From Psychrobacter piscatorii (GTDB lineage Bacteria > Pseudomonadota > Gammaproteobacteria > Pseudomonadales > Moraxellaceae), in NCBI RefSeq assembly GCF_904846415.1, contig NZ_CAJHAR010000030.1, positions 1 to 47,542 of the forward strand: DNA of 47,542 nt, in the 5' to 3' direction. This document shows positions 28,272 through 38,232 of this stretch, one piece after another (the first letter of the stretch is position 1; each line of letters begins with the position of its first letter). A model generated the notes under the pieces. It saw only the letters and a program-made list of their open reading frames with translations. It was not told the DNA's origin and ran no database searches. Both the position numbers and the translations under genes were made by a program.

Positions 28272-30971
28272 ATGAGCAATGCCGTGACAGCAGACCAAGC
28301 AGAAAACAACTATTATAACCCACAGGCGATAGAAGCCGCGCAGCAGACCAAATGGGATACTGACAAGCGCTTTGAAGTCAGCAATGAGCCAAGCGACAAG
28401 CCAAGTCGTTACATGCTATCGATGTTCCCTTATCCAAGCGGCAAGCTGCACATGGGCCACGTACGTAACTATACGATTTCTGACGTATTAAGCCGTTATT
28501 ATCGCCTAAAAGGGTATGAAGTCATGCAGCCAATGGGCTGGGATGGTTTTGGCCTGCCAGCTGAAAATGCGGCGATTGCCAATCAGACCCCGCCTGCTGC
28601 ATGGACGTTTGCCAACATCGACAACATGCGCGCGCAGCTAAAACTACTTGGTCTATCGATTGACTGGTCACGCGAGTTTGCCACTTGTAGCCCTGAGTAT
28701 TATCAGTGGGAGCAGTGGCTATTCTTACAGTTGTACAAAAAAGGCTTGGTTTATAAAAAGCTCTCAACAGTTAACTGGGATCCAGTTGACAACACTGTCT
28801 TGGCAAACGAGCAAGTCATTGATGGCAAAGGCTGGCGTAGTGGAGCTGCCGTCGAAAAACGCGATATCCCTATGTACTACTTCAACATCACTGACTATGC
28901 TGATGAGCTATTGGATGATTTGGATCAGCTAGAAGGTCATTGGCCATCTGAAGTATTGACCATGCAGCGCAACTGGATTGGTCGTAGTGCCGGTATGGAA
29001 GTACATTTCCCTTATGAGCTTGCTGGCGAAGAAAACACCTTAGATGTGTTCACGACTCGTCCTGATACCTTGATGGGTGTGACTTATGTTGCTGTTGCCG
29101 CAGAGCATCCACTTGCCCAATACGCTGCTGAAAATGATGACATGATCGCTCAATTCTGCGCATTGTGCAAAAAAGGCTCAGTGGCTGAAGCCGATCTCGC
29201 CAAAGCCGAAAAAATCGGTATGGATACCGGCCTGACCGTCACGCATCCGCTGACTGGGGAAGAAGTACCTGTTTGGGTCGCTAACTATGTGCTGATGAGC
29301 TACGGCTCAGGTGCGGTCATGGCGGTACCTGCTCATGATGAGCGCGATTACGAGTTTGCGGTGAAGTATAACCTACCGATTAAGCAAGTTATCAATACGC
29401 CTGATGGCTATTTTGACGAGCTAAAAGCGGATGCTAAAGCAAACGATAGTGATGTTAATACTGAGGTCAATCTTGCCTATACCGAACGCAATACACTGGT
29501 CAATTCAGGTGAATTTGACGGGTTAGATTTTGAGCAAGCGTTTGAAGCGATGCTGGTCAAGCTTGAGCCACAAGAGTTGGCTAAGAAAAAAATCCAATAT
29601 CGCTTGCGGGATTGGGGTGTCTCTCGCCAGCGTTATTGGGGTTGCCCTATCCCAATGATCAACTGTGAGCATTGTGGTACGGTACCTGTTGAAGAGCAAG
29701 ACTTACCAGTTGTATTGCCAACCGACGTCGTACCTGATGGTCGCGGTAATCCACTTAAAAATATACCAGAGTTTGTCAATACCACTTGTCCTAAATGCGG
29801 TAACCCTGCTGAGCGTGAGACGGATACCTTTGACACATTCGTAGAATCAAGCTGGTACTATGCACGCTTTGCTAGTCCAAATGATGCACAAAACATGGTC
29901 AACAAGTCTGCTGCTAATAAATGGTTGCCAGTCGATCAATACGTGGGCGGTGTCGAGCATGCGGTGATGCATCTATTGTATGCGCGTTTCTTCCACAAGC
30001 TAATGCGTGATGAAAACTTGGTCACTGGCGACGAGCCATTTGCCAATCTAATGACCCAAGGCATGGTGCTTGCTGGTACGTTCTACCGTGTCAATGCGGA
30101 TGGCAGTACGACCTACTACTTTGCAGAAGACATCGATATTGACTTTAACGAACGTGGTCAACCAATCAAAGCTATCTTAAAATCTGACGGCCAGCCAGTC
30201 ACGATCGGCAAAATCGAAAAAATGTCTAAATCAAAGAACAATGGCGTCGATCCACAGCTAACCATTGATAAATATGGTGCGGACACGGTTCGTCTATATA
30301 CACTATTTACCGCACCTGCCGATCAGACACTTGAATGGTCAGATGACGCGCTAAAAGGCCCTTATAACTTTGTGAAAAAAGTATGGCGCATTGCTACCGA
30401 CCATATGCAAGCGCTAACGGCCGCCAATATCAGCATTGATACGCTTAACAGTGCGACCTTGAACACAGACGGTTTAAGCAAAGAAGCCAAAAACTTACGC
30501 CGTAAAACGCACGAAACGATTGCTAAGATTGACAGTGATTTGGGTGATCGTTTGGCATTGAACACACCTGTATCAAGCCTGATGGAACTTGCCAACGAGT
30601 TGACTGCCTTTAATGCCAGTAGCGAGCAAGAGCTACACGTTAAACACGAAGCGTTGACCAATCTGCTAATTATGCTATCTGTATACGCGCCGCACGTTGG
30701 CGAGCATCTGCTTGAGCAGTTGGGTCTTGACACCTTGACCTTAGACTACCCAACCGTGGATGAAAGTGCGCTGGTACAGGACATGATCACGATGGTCGTT
30801 CAGGTCAATGGTAAGATGCGTGGTAAGATGGATGTCGCACCAAACAGCGATCCTGAGCAGCTAAAAGAGCAAGCTCGTACTATGGAGAGCGTGGCAAAAT
30901 TCATCACTGGCGAGATCAAAAAAGAAATCGTCGTTCCTAACAAACTGGTTAATATTGTGGTTGCAGGCTAG
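28272..30971 (+). CDS. leuS: Leucine--tRNA ligase
   Basis: This 899-residue class I synthetase charges tRNA-Leu. The HIGH-type motif is HMGH (residues 60-63, in PYPSGKLHMGHVRNY) and KMSKS is at 650-654. The CP1 editing domain is recognisable from FTTRPDTLMGVTYVAVAAEHP and AVPAHDERDYEFA. A zinc-binding knuckle CEHCGTVPV and TTCPKCGNPAERETDTFDTF is present. The C-terminal domain ends with LVNIVVAG. The length is a little above the 860 of E. coli. An intrinsic terminator follows directly. Confidence 0.98.
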   Translation: MSNAVTADQAENNYYNPQAIEAAQQTKWDTDKRFEVSNEPSDKPSRYMLSMFPYPSGKLHMGHVRNYTISDVLSRYYRLKGYEVMQPMGWDGFGLPAENAAIANQTPPAAWTFANIDNMRAQLKLLGLSIDWSREFATCSPEYYQWEQWLFLQLYKKGLVYKKLSTVNWDPVDNTVLANEQVIDGKGWRSGAAVEKRDIPMYYFNITDYADELLDDLDQLEGHWPSEVLTMQRNWIGRSAGMEVHFPYELAGEENTLDVFTTRPDTLMGVTYVAVAAEHPLAQYAAENDDMIAQFCALCKKGSVAEADLAKAEKIGMDTGLTVTHPLTGEEVPVWVANYVLMSYGSGAVMAVPAHDERDYEFAVKYNLPIKQVINTPDGYFDELKADAKANDSDVNTEVNLAYTERNTLVNSGEFDGLDFEQAFEAMLVKLEPQELAKKKIQYRLRDWGVSRQRYWGCPIPMINCEHCGTVPVEEQDLPVVLPTDVVPDGRGNPLKNIPEFVNTTCPKCGNPAERETDTFDTFVESSWYYARFASPNDAQNMVNKSAANKWLPVDQYVGGVEHAVMHLLYARFFHKLMRDENLVTGDEPFANLMTQGMVLAGTFYRVNADGSTTYYFAEDIDIDFNERGQPIKAILKSDGQPVTIGKIEKMSKSKNNGVDPQLTIDKYGADTVRLYTLFTAPADQTLEWSDDALKGPYNFVKKVWRIATDHMQALTAANISIDTLNSATLNTDGLSKEAKNLRRKTHETIAKIDSDLGDRLALNTPVSSLMELANELTAFNASSEQELHVKHEALTNLLIMLSVYAPHVGEHLLEQLGLDTLTLDYPTVDESALVQDMITMVVQVNGKMRGKMDVAPNSDPEQLKEQARTMESVAKFITGEIKKEIVVPNKLVNIVVAG

Positions 30972-30977
30972 TCGCCT

Positions 30978-31001
30978 AGGCTTAGTGCTCTAAGCCTTTT
31001 T
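30978..31001 (+). terminator. Terminator between leuS and lptE
   Basis: AGGCTTAG (30978-30985) and CTAAGCCT (30990-30997) form a perfect 8-bp stem with the loop TGCT, followed by T residues. It lies 7 bp after the leuS stop and 21 bp before lptE, so it may attenuate rather than abolish expression of lptE from the leuS promoter. Confidence 0.75.
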
Positions 31002-31021
31002 ATCATATGAGGATAGCGTTT

Positions 31022-31732
31022 ATGTCATACAAGCATCGAGCTGGACAGTCACAAATACCAAGCACGCGGTACGCTGGTGCAAAGCAATCTGGTGGGCGTA
31101 AGCTTGTAACCGCAATGCTCGCAGCATTACCCATGTTTGCAATCATAGGGGCGACCGCAGGCCTGAGTGGCTGCGGTTTTCAGCTGCGCGGTTATGACAC
31201 CCCTATGCTCCTCAATGACAGCAAGACAGCCGTCATTATCGAAGACAATCGCACCTCATTTCCGCTGAAACTACCATTGACACGTCGCCTAACCACGTTA
31301 GGTGTCGATGTCATTGATAACATGACAGTAGATGATGTAATTCGCAGTAACCAACAAGCTGACGCCCAAAATATCTCAGCAATCGATATCAGTAACGTAC
31401 GCTTTAAACGTTATGAGTTGGTGGGCGTATTGACAGAGATTCGCTTGGTACTCTCCGCCGATGTCAGCTACCAAACGATCGAGAATGGCAAGCCCGTCAC
31501 GCTTACCAATCCCATTCAAGTCGAGCGTAGCTATCAGTACAATGAAGCCTCCGTCAGTACTGACGATCAGCAAGGCGACCAGATTCGTGATTGGCTCTAT
31601 GACAGCTTAGCACGCCGTATCACGGATCAATATGTGGCGATTTCTCTACCGAAAGTTGCACCTGCTGCCAAGCAGTCTGTACTGATGAATAAAGGCGCAA
31701 CGCCAACGGTTGTTGTCGTACCCGAGAAGTAA
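31022..31732 (+). CDS. lptE: LPS-assembly lipoprotein LptE
   Basis: This outer-membrane lipoprotein plugs the LptD barrel that inserts LPS. The lipobox is LSGC, with Cys51 as the lipidated residue, followed by GFQLRGYDTP, the family's typical mature start. The pre-sequence is long and begins with a basic stretch. The frame also has an ATG at 31007, but AGGA at 31010-31013 is well placed for the ATG at 31022. The order leuS-lptE-holA is widely conserved in gamma-proteobacteria and supports the call despite low sequence conservation. Confidence 0.92.
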   Translation: MSYKHRAGQSQIPSTRYAGAKQSGGRKLVTAMLAALPMFAIIGATAGLSGCGFQLRGYDTPMLLNDSKTAVIIEDNRTSFPLKLPLTRRLTTLGVDVIDNMTVDDVIRSNQQADAQNISAIDISNVRFKRYELVGVLTEIRLVLSADVSYQTIENGKPVTLTNPIQVERSYQYNEASVSTDDQQGDQIRDWLYDSLARRITDQYVAISLPKVAPAAKQSVLMNKGATPTVVVVPEK

Positions 31733-31893
31733 CTTTTAACAAATACTGTTATGAAGCTCTACCATTTGCAGTTATTTAAGTATGAAGAACAACGAGTGTA
31801 CGCACTAACTTAGTTAGCTAAGCAAGTTCGACAGCGCTCGTCACATTTTTGCAAATACTATCACCTGCTTACCAACCTGTGTCTTACCACGCT

Positions 31894-32973
31894 ATGCAAA
31901 ATACCTTTATACAAGCTTATCCAAAACTACTGCAGCCTTCGGTTTCGGTAGCGGGCTTGTGGCTGGCGCATGGTGATGAGCCATTACTCAGTCAATGGCT
32001 GATTGATGCGCTGCGTCCGCATTGGCGCGCGCAAAACTACGCCATCAAGCGCATAGAGCTAATATCAGTGAAGAGTTGGCAAGAAGTATTGTCAGAGCTT
32101 GGTAGCCAGTCTTTGTTCGATGATGCCAGTGCGGTAATCGTGACTGGCAATCATAAACCTGATAAAGCGGTTATTGCTGAGCTTGAGCGCTTTGCGGTCG
32201 ACGCACAAACAGGTGCGCACAGTCATAGTGTCCTATGGCTAACACCCAAGCAAGACAAACGCAGTCAGAGCAGTAAATGGTTTGCCCCTTTTGCTCAATA
32301 TGGCAATGTCATTGATTGCAATTTATACAATGAGCAGCAGCGCCAGCAGTTGTTGCAGATACAGGCTCAGAAGTTTGGATTACGACTGTCACAAGAAGCG
32401 TGGCAGCTACTAATGTCACACACTGAGCACCATCTACTCAGTGCTTATCAAACGCTATGGCGACTGTCTTATCTGTTTGCACCGCAATTAGCCGCTAGTC
32501 ATAGTGATGAAGATAACGACCAATCCACTAACTTTACGCAGCCAGTAAACAACGTGGCACTGGACATCAAAGACTTGCAAGCCGCTTTGGTCAGTGACGC
32601 TCAATTTAGTGTGTTTGATTTGTCTGATGCGATGCTCGCGGGTAATAGCACGCAGGTTGCCAAAATCATGTTTCAGCTAAAGTCGACCGATGAGCCAACG
32701 ACTTTAGTTTTATGGGCAATCAGTAAAGACATGCGACAAATTATACAACTGATGGATGGACAAGACCCACAAGCATTAGGCATTTGGCGTAGTAAACAAG
32801 GATTATACCAGCAAGCTTGCCGTCGTCAGTCCAAGTCTCAAACCGCCGAGTGGCCTGCCCTGCTCTATCGCTGTGACCAAGCCATTAAAGGCCTAATCCG
32901 CCAGCCAGCATGGGAGCTGTTATTGCAAGCAGCATTAGAGTTAGCAGGTAAGCGCTTGTTTGCGATGCGATAG
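31894..32973 (+). CDS. holA: DNA polymerase III subunit delta
   Basis: HolA opens the beta clamp in the clamp-loader complex. The N-terminal AAA-like region (GLWLAHGDEPLLSQWLIDAL, VIVTGNHKPDKAVIAELE) and the C-terminal helical part (WELLLQAALELAGKRLFAMR) match the family. The frame can be read from a TTG at 31849, but the ATG at 31894 (MQNTFIQAYPKLL) matches the usual start of the family and gives 359 residues. Neither start has a clear ribosome site. A polar stretch at about 225-235 is probably a linker. It is downstream of lptE as in related genomes. Confidence 0.93.
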   Translation: MQNTFIQAYPKLLQPSVSVAGLWLAHGDEPLLSQWLIDALRPHWRAQNYAIKRIELISVKSWQEVLSELGSQSLFDDASAVIVTGNHKPDKAVIAELERFAVDAQTGAHSHSVLWLTPKQDKRSQSSKWFAPFAQYGNVIDCNLYNEQQRQQLLQIQAQKFGLRLSQEAWQLLMSHTEHHLLSAYQTLWRLSYLFAPQLAASHSDEDNDQSTNFTQPVNNVALDIKDLQAALVSDAQFSVFDLSDAMLAGNSTQVAKIMFQLKSTDEPTTLVLWAISKDMRQIIQLMDGQDPQALGIWRSKQGLYQQACRRQSKSQTAEWPALLYRCDQAIKGLIRQPAWELLLQAALELAGKRLFAMR

Positions 32974-33231
32974 TCCTTCGTTATAGCCAATCGTCATTCA
33001 CCATCACTTCCTATGATTTTTTTTATTAAGCAGTATTTTAAAGCCCTTTCCCTTCCTACCTCTTATCATATAAACCCTCCCCCTATTTCCAACCATTAGT
33101 AGCCACTTATTTTCTGTCGTGTTATTTGTTCTAAACAAGCCTTAACCTTTCGTAAACTAATTATCATTCCCTTTTGCACATGAAGTCTCTACTATATCTA
33201 CACTTGATTTAATTGTGATTGGATTGTTGTC

Positions 33232-34557
33232 ATGCGCAAAATGAGCAAAAAGTCTGCTATTAAATGGGGCGTTATCGCCTTAGTCGTCGTAGCGCTAGGG
33301 GCTTTAGCCTATACTTTCTTAAAACCAAAAGAGACCACCCCCAACTATCTGACCGCGACAGCTGAGATTGGTGATATTGAAAACAATGTCATGGCGTCTG
33401 GTAAGGTCAAAGCTTTAAATACCGTTGATGTCGGCGCGCAGGTATCTGGCGAAGTAAAACGCTTGTACGTTGAAGTTGGTGATGAGGTACAACAAGGTGA
33501 TTTGATCGCACAGATTGATCAAGTGACCCAAAAAAACAACCTGAGCAACGAACAAGCCAGCCTTGAACAAAGTGTGGCCGCTATCCAAAGCGCACAAGCA
33601 GAATCGTTAAGCAAACAAGCCAGCCTAAAAAGCGCGTATGCCGATCTTGCCAGTCGTCAATCTGAGCTCAAGCAAGCGCAATCTGATTTTGCGCGTTTGC
33701 AAGATTTAGTCGCTATCGATGCCATCTCCCAGCAGGAATATGACACACAAGCGACTAGCGTTGAGACTGCAAAAGCAGCCGTTGCCAATGCTCGTGCTGC
33801 CATCGACACGGCCAAAGCCGCGATTGCGACCACAGAGGCCAATATCAATAGCCAACAGGCGGCGCTACGTAAGTCACAGACCAACGTCAGCACAGCTGAA
33901 GAAGATCTGAGCTATACCACGATCCGTGCCCCAATATCAGGTACAGTCGTATCGATCACAACGGAGCAAGGCACCACCGTCAATGCAAATCAGACCGCAC
34001 CAACCATCGTCACATTAGCAGACCTATCGACCGTGCGTATCAATGCGCAAATCTCCGAAGCAGACGTTATCAACGTCAACGCAGGTATGCCCGTATATTT
34101 CAATATCATCGGTAACCCTGACCAAAAATTTGACTCTGTTCTCAAAGCCATCGAACCTGCTCCTGAGCAAATCAGTGACACCAGCTCAACCGATTCTGCT
34201 ATCTATTATGTTGGCTATATCGAAGTACCCAACACCGATCGCCGCTTTCGTATTGACATGACGGCACAGGTTTATGTCGTGATCAATCAAGCAAAAAACG
34301 TCTTGCTCATTCCTGCTGCTGCCCTACAGCCTATCGGCAAAACCGAAAAATCAGTCACCACTAACGATGATCCAAATGCAAAAACAGCCAAAGTTCGTGT
34401 CTTGAAAGCGGATGGCAGTGTGGCTGAACAAGTGGTCAAGACAGGTATCAACAACCGCGTCGATGTACAGATCTTAAGCGGCTTGAATAAAGGCGATGAG
34501 GTGATACTGAGTGAAGAAGGACCACAAAAAGGCGGTAAAGGTGGAAGACCGTTTTAA
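33232..34557 (+). CDS. macA: Periplasmic adaptor protein MacA
   Basis: This 441-residue membrane-fusion protein links an inner-membrane MacB transporter to a TolC-type outer-membrane channel. It has one N-terminal membrane segment (about 9-27), a lipoyl half-motif (ASGKVKALNTVDVGAQVSGE), a long alpha-helical hairpin rich in A, Q, S and K (about 105-225), the second lipoyl half (LSYTTIRAPISGTVVSI) and beta-barrel and membrane-proximal domains. It ends GPQKGGKGGRPF. No outer-membrane partner is encoded in the window, so a TolC homologue elsewhere is expected. macB follows 100 bp downstream. Confidence 0.95.
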   Translation: MRKMSKKSAIKWGVIALVVVALGALAYTFLKPKETTPNYLTATAEIGDIENNVMASGKVKALNTVDVGAQVSGEVKRLYVEVGDEVQQGDLIAQIDQVTQKNNLSNEQASLEQSVAAIQSAQAESLSKQASLKSAYADLASRQSELKQAQSDFARLQDLVAIDAISQQEYDTQATSVETAKAAVANARAAIDTAKAAIATTEANINSQQAALRKSQTNVSTAEEDLSYTTIRAPISGTVVSITTEQGTTVNANQTAPTIVTLADLSTVRINAQISEADVINVNAGMPVYFNIIGNPDQKFDSVLKAIEPAPEQISDTSSTDSAIYYVGYIEVPNTDRRFRIDMTAQVYVVINQAKNVLLIPAAALQPIGKTEKSVTTNDDPNAKTAKVRVLKADGSVAEQVVKTGINNRVDVQILSGLNKGDEVILSEEGPQKGGKGGRPF

Positions 34558-34657
34558 TACCTAAGTAGATAAACCAGTGTCCAATCATGATAGATAAGCG
34601 TTTTATAATTTTATATAAGTCATTATATAAGCAGTACTGATATAGGCAGCATCGTAG

Positions 34658-36655
34658 ATGAACACCAAAAGCCCCAACCCTAATGCCGCAGCAGACACTC
34701 CATTGATGCAGGTCAAAGGGCTGATCAGAGAGTTTAAAGCTGGTGAACAAAACATTCGCGTGCTCCATGATATCGACTTGACCATCAATCAAGGCGAGAT
34801 GGTCGCTATCATCGGCCAATCAGGCTCCGGTAAGTCAACCTTGATGAATATCTTGGGCTGCTTGGATCAAGCAACGGCTGGTGAATATAAAATATATGGT
34901 CAATCGGTCAGTCGCTTAGACGCTGATGAACTGGCAAAACTGCGCCGCGAGCATTTTGGTTTTATCTTTCAGCGCTATCATCTGCTCGGCGATATTAGTG
35001 CCAGAGATAACGTCTCCGTCCCTGCGGTATATGCAGGAATGGACGGTCAAACTCGTAGTGATCGTGCCGAAAAACTCCTAGCAGACTTAGGATTGGCAGA
35101 AAAGGTCAATAACCGTCCAAACCAGCTCTCAGGTGGGCAGCAGCAGCGTGTATCTATTGCGCGAGCGCTGATGAACGGTGGCGATATTATCCTTGCGGAT
35201 GAGCCAACAGGTGCGCTGGACAGCAAGTCTGGTGAAGATGTGATGAAAATACTACATGACCTTAATGATCAAGGTCATACCATCATCATGGTCACGCATG
35301 ACCCCAAACTTGCGGCGCAAGCTGAGCGCGTGATTGAGCTCAAAGACGGTTACGTGATCGCTGATTATAAAACTGAGCATTATCAGCAGACCCATAATGA
35401 ACCAGATCCTATTTTAGACAACAATCGCAAAAGTGTATTCAGTAGTTTTATTGATCGCCTGCTCGAAGCATTCAAAATGTCCTTACTCGCGATGCGCGCT
35501 CATAAGATGCGTACTCTGCTGACAATGCTCGGTATTATTATCGGTATCGCTTCAGTCGTATCAGTGGTTGGGCTTGGTAAAGGCTCACAGGCGCAAATTT
35601 TAGAAAATATCAGTGCGCTTGGCACCAATACCATTACCATTAGTGACGGTTATCCTTACGGTGACCCAAGGCGTCAGTACAATGATGATAACCTAACCCC
35701 GCAAGACGCTGAGGCCGTCGAAAACCAGCCTTATGTCATTAGCGTCAGCCCACAGCTCGATAGCAACATGAATGTGCGCTACCGCAATATACAGGAGGCA
35801 GCCAGTGTCAGCGGCGTTGGTAAAGACTACCTGACCGTCAGTGGTGAGACGCTAACACAAGGTCAAGGCTTTGATGCGCAAAGTATCGACCGCCGTATGC
35901 AGGACATCATTATTGATGACAGTGCCAAGCGAACCTTTTTTCCAGACAATGCCAACCCCATCGGCGAAGTGCTGCTCATCGGTAGCGTACCTGGACGTGT
36001 GATCGGTGTTCTTGCACCTAATGATGGTGGTTTTGGCCCCAGTGTCGACACACCGACGCTCTATATGCCCTATACCACGATGATGTCGCGGATCAAAGGC
36101 GGCTCGAACATCGAAAGCTTTGTGGCACTGATTGATGACAATATCTCTTCTTCCGCTGCTGAATCTGCTATCTCGCAATTGATGATAAGCCGTCACGGTA
36201 CTGATGACTTTCGCATACGCAATTCAGACTCTATTCGCCAGACGATTGAGTCAACGACGACTGCCATGACTTTACTGATCTCATCCATTGCCATCATCTC
36301 CTTAGTCGTCGGCGGTATTGGCGTGATGAATATTATGCTAGTATCCGTCACTGAGCGTACCAATGAGATTGGCGTGCGTATGGCCGTTGGTGCGCGCCAG
36401 AGCGATATCATGCAGCAGTTCTTGATTGAGGCAGTCTTAGTTTGTATCTTGGGAGGTTTACTTGGGATTGGGCTGGCCTTCGCCATTGGTGAATTGATCA
36501 ATCGTGTGGGCGGTGACAGTTTCAAGGTCATCTACTCACCGACTTCTATTATTGCCGCGTTTGTTTGCTCGACACTGATTGGCGTTATCTTCGGCTTCTT
36601 GCCTGCGCGTAATGCAGCAAAACTTGATCCCGTCGAGGCACTTTCTCGCGACTAA
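34658..36655 (+). CDS. macB: Macrolide-type ABC exporter MacB
   Basis: This 665-residue protein combines an N-terminal ATPase with a type VII ABC membrane part. Walker A is GQSGSGKS (53-60), the signature is [15 protein letters not shown] and Walker B is [16 protein letters not shown] first membrane helix (about 290) follows [19 protein letters not shown] large periplasmic domain runs to about 530, then three helices including [20 protein letters not shown]. MacB drives a tripartite pump for macrolides, peptides or lipids rather than moving substrate through itself. The actual substrate here is unknown. Confidence 0.95.
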   Translation: MNTKSPNPNAAADTPLMQVKGLIREFKAGEQNIRVLHDIDLTINQGEMVAIIGQSGSGKSTLMNILGCLDQATAGEYKIYGQSVSRLDADELAKLRREHFGFIFQRYHLLGDISARDNVSVPAVYAGMDGQTRSDRAEKLLADLGLAEKVNNRPNQLSGGQQQRVSIARALMNGGDIILADEPTGALDSKSGEDVMKILHDLNDQGHTIIMVTHDPKLAAQAERVIELKDGYVIADYKTEHYQQTHNEPDPILDNNRKSVFSSFIDRLLEAFKMSLLAMRAHKMRTLLTMLGIIIGIASVVSVVGLGKGSQAQILENISALGTNTITISDGYPYGDPRRQYNDDNLTPQDAEAVENQPYVISVSPQLDSNMNVRYRNIQEAASVSGVGKDYLTVSGETLTQGQGFDAQSIDRRMQDIIIDDSAKRTFFPDNANPIGEVLLIGSVPGRVIGVLAPNDGGFGPSVDTPTLYMPYTTMMSRIKGGSNIESFVALIDDNISSSAAESAISQLMISRHGTDDFRIRNSDSIRQTIESTTTAMTLLISSIAIISLVVGGIGVMNIMLVSVTERTNEIGVRMAVGARQSDIMQQFLIEAVLVCILGGLLGIGLAFAIGELINRVGGDSFKVIYSPTSIIAAFVCSTLIGVIFGFLPARNAAKLDPVEALSRD

Positions 36656-36772
36656 CAAACAACGCCCAGTACTATTTGAGCAAATATTCAGGGCAAAATA
36701 ATAGTTTAATGATAAAAAACTGAAAAAATATGTGATTTTACGAGAGATTTGCACTTTTTTTCTGATGTGGGG

Positions 36773-36800
36773 TTGTAATTGTCAGAATTATATATATAAT
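36773..36800 (+). promoter_or_regulatory. Promoter of the tRNA-Lys pair
   Basis: TTGTAA (36773-36778) and a perfect TATAAT (36795-36800) are separated by 16 bp, placing the start near 36807, about 33 nt before the first tRNA. Confidence 0.65.
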
Positions 36801-36839
36801 GTGCTCTCACGTTTAGGGATACAAACACTTTAAACGTTA

Positions 36840-36915
36840 GGGCTGTTAGCTCAGTTGGTAGAGCAGTTGACTTTTAATCAATTGGTCCCGCGTTCGAGTC
36901 GCGGACAGCCCACCA
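36840..36915 (+). tRNA. tRNA-Lys (UUU), copy 1
   Basis: The 76-nt gene runs from GGGCTGT to the encoded CCA. The acceptor stem GGGCTGT/ACAGCCC is perfect. The D arm is TAGCTCAGTTGGTAGAGC, the anticodon loop is CTTTTAA with anticodon TTT at 36873-36875, and the T arm is GCGTTCGAGTCGC. It reads AAA and AAG lysine codons. Confidence 0.98.
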
Positions 36916-37082
36916 TATTTTAGTTTGATCTTTGTTAATCGTTCTGCCCTATCCGGTAGTTGTTTAATGAAGTTAAGTTTAAAAAGTTCTTTAACTAGAA
37001 TTTTTTCTTGCAGTAAAATGCAAACCTAGTTTGGATACAGTGTTTTTAGAACTTACGAAAATGTAAATTCTCTTGCACTCAG

Positions 37083-37099
37083 ATGAAGTAGTACTTCAT
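37083..37099. repeat. Short palindrome between the two tRNAs
   Basis: ATGAAGTA and TACTTCAT flank a single central G, forming a small hairpin in the spacer of the tRNA precursor. It could mark an RNA-processing site. There is no further evidence. Confidence 0.4.
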
Positions 37100-37113
37100 T
37101 TAATCCTCGCTTA

Positions 37114-37189
37114 GGGCTGTTAGCTCAGTTGGTAGAGCAGTTGACTTTTAATCAATTGGTCCCGCGTTCGAGTCGCGGACAGCCCACCA
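37114..37189 (+). tRNA. tRNA-Lys (UUU), copy 2
   Basis: The sequence is identical to the copy at 36840 over all 76 bases, and the identity continues a few bases on each side (TTAG before, TATTT after). The same promoter probably drives both, and a strong terminator follows. Confidence 0.98.
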
Positions 37190-37196
37190 TATTTGA

Positions 37197-37233
37197 AAAG
37201 CCCAGTTACTATCATAGTAACTGGGCTTTTTTT
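37197..37233 (+). terminator. Terminator of the tRNA-Lys unit
   Basis: GCCCAGTTACTA and TAGTAACTGGGC form a perfect 12-bp stem with the loop TCA, flanked by an A-run and a run of seven T. It would work in both directions and also faces the converging gene at 37264. Confidence 0.93.
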
Positions 37234-37263
37234 CGTCTGCACTTTCTGTTCTTTTTTTCATAT

Positions 37264-38052
37264 CTACTTATGATGTCGCCGTTTAAAAAGTCGGAAGTTG
37301 CCTTTCTTACGCCATAGCAGTTTATGTCTGATCGTATCTTTAATCGTGCGCGGATATTTGGGTGCTTGAGCAATGAACTCATCAAACTCTACCCTACTCA
37401 TCGCACGCTCTCGACCATGTGCCATCATTACTACTGATGGTTTTAAATCTCTTATTTTTTTTAACGATTGCTTATAGGCTTTGGGGTCATAAACAGGGAA
37501 CGGCGCAACAAACTTATGGCGCAATTTAATGATGAGATCAGCCGTATATACTTGGCGACTGGGTAGATGAAGTAAAGACAAATCACGATCCGTATGTCCA
37601 GGCGTCTCTAATACTTGCCACTCATCGAACTCTGGGACAAGCTCACCGTCTGTGACAGTGATGTCTGGCTTAAGGCTTGCCGAATAATACAGATTTTTAA
37701 ATGGGCGACCTTGCCGTCTAGCCACATAATACCCTAGATTTATATCGACAAAATGCATCGCTCGTCCACCAATACCGCCGTACCACTGATCTTTCTTGTC
37801 AGCAGAGACAATGAGACAACCTGTCTCTTGTCGAAACTTACGCGCACCGCCTGCATGATCTGGATGCATGTGTGTGACTACCACGACTTTTAGGTCGGTA
37901 ATGGGTCGCTTTAGCGTTGATTTGATATAACCGAGTACCATCGGCACATCAGCACGGCAGCAGCCATCTAGTAGCATAATTTTATCTGGATACACCGCAA
38001 GGTAGCTGCTCTGAATATACCCCTCTAAACGTACAATCTCACACGAACTCAT
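37264..38052 (-). CDS. Metallo-beta-lactamase-fold hydrolase
   Basis: This 262-residue cytosolic protein has the binuclear-metal motif THMHPDHAGG (H61, H63, D65, H66), then GHTDRDLSLLH, an aspartate in TADLI and a final histidine in MMAHGRER. This is the general MBL hydrolase family (glyoxalase II, lactonases, many unknown). There is no signal peptide, which argues against a secreted beta-lactamase. The basic C terminus (HKLLWRKKGNFRLFKRRHHK) is unusual. The substrate cannot be named from sequence. Confidence 0.88.
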   Translation of the reverse strand: MSSCEIVRLEGYIQSSYLAVYPDKIMLLDGCCRADVPMVLGYIKSTLKRPITDLKVVVVTHMHPDHAGGARKFRQETGCLIVSADKKDQWYGGIGGRAMHFVDINLGYYVARRQGRPFKNLYYSASLKPDITVTDGELVPEFDEWQVLETPGHTDRDLSLLHLPSRQVYTADLIIKLRHKFVAPFPVYDPKAYKQSLKKIRDLKPSVVMMAHGRERAMSRVEFDEFIAQAPKYPRTIKDTIRHKLLWRKKGNFRLFKRRHHK

Positions 38053-38170
38053 TTGTCATCCCTGATCATCTGATCCTAGTGTCTTTGTATTTTTAGTATA
38101 GCGGTAATCAATACAAAACAAATCGTTTTCAGTGAACGCTTGTGACCACCGTTTTGTATGATTTTCTCAC

Positions 38171-38199
38171 AAAAAAACCCAGCGCTTAGGCTGGGTTTT
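38171..38199 (-). terminator. Terminator of katE
   Basis: AAAACCCAGC (38174-38183) pairs with GCTGGGTTTT (38190-38199) around the loop GCTTAG. The A-run starting at 38171 provides the U-tract for the minus-strand transcript. Confidence 0.88.
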
Positions 38200-38232
38200 C
38201 TACATTGAGCATTTACTTTATAGATTTAAAGC

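Noticed and set aside
30362..30733. Minus-strand ORF of 123 aa inside leuS
   Set aside because: It lies opposite highly conserved LeuS coding sequence and is rich in Ser/Arg/Leu, as expected for an antisense frame.
34448..34819. Minus-strand ORF of 123 aa over the macA-macB junction
   Set aside because: It overlaps both macA and macB coding sequence and lacks a family match or ribosome site; the macAB reading is far stronger.
33232..36655. Antibiotic-resistance island
   Set aside because: macA and macB are intact, match their surroundings in composition and have no mobile elements around them; they look like chromosomal core genes.
37264..38052. Beta-lactamase resistance gene
   Set aside because: The MBL metal motif is present, but there is no signal peptide and the sequence fits the broad hydrolase family rather than a periplasmic beta-lactamase.
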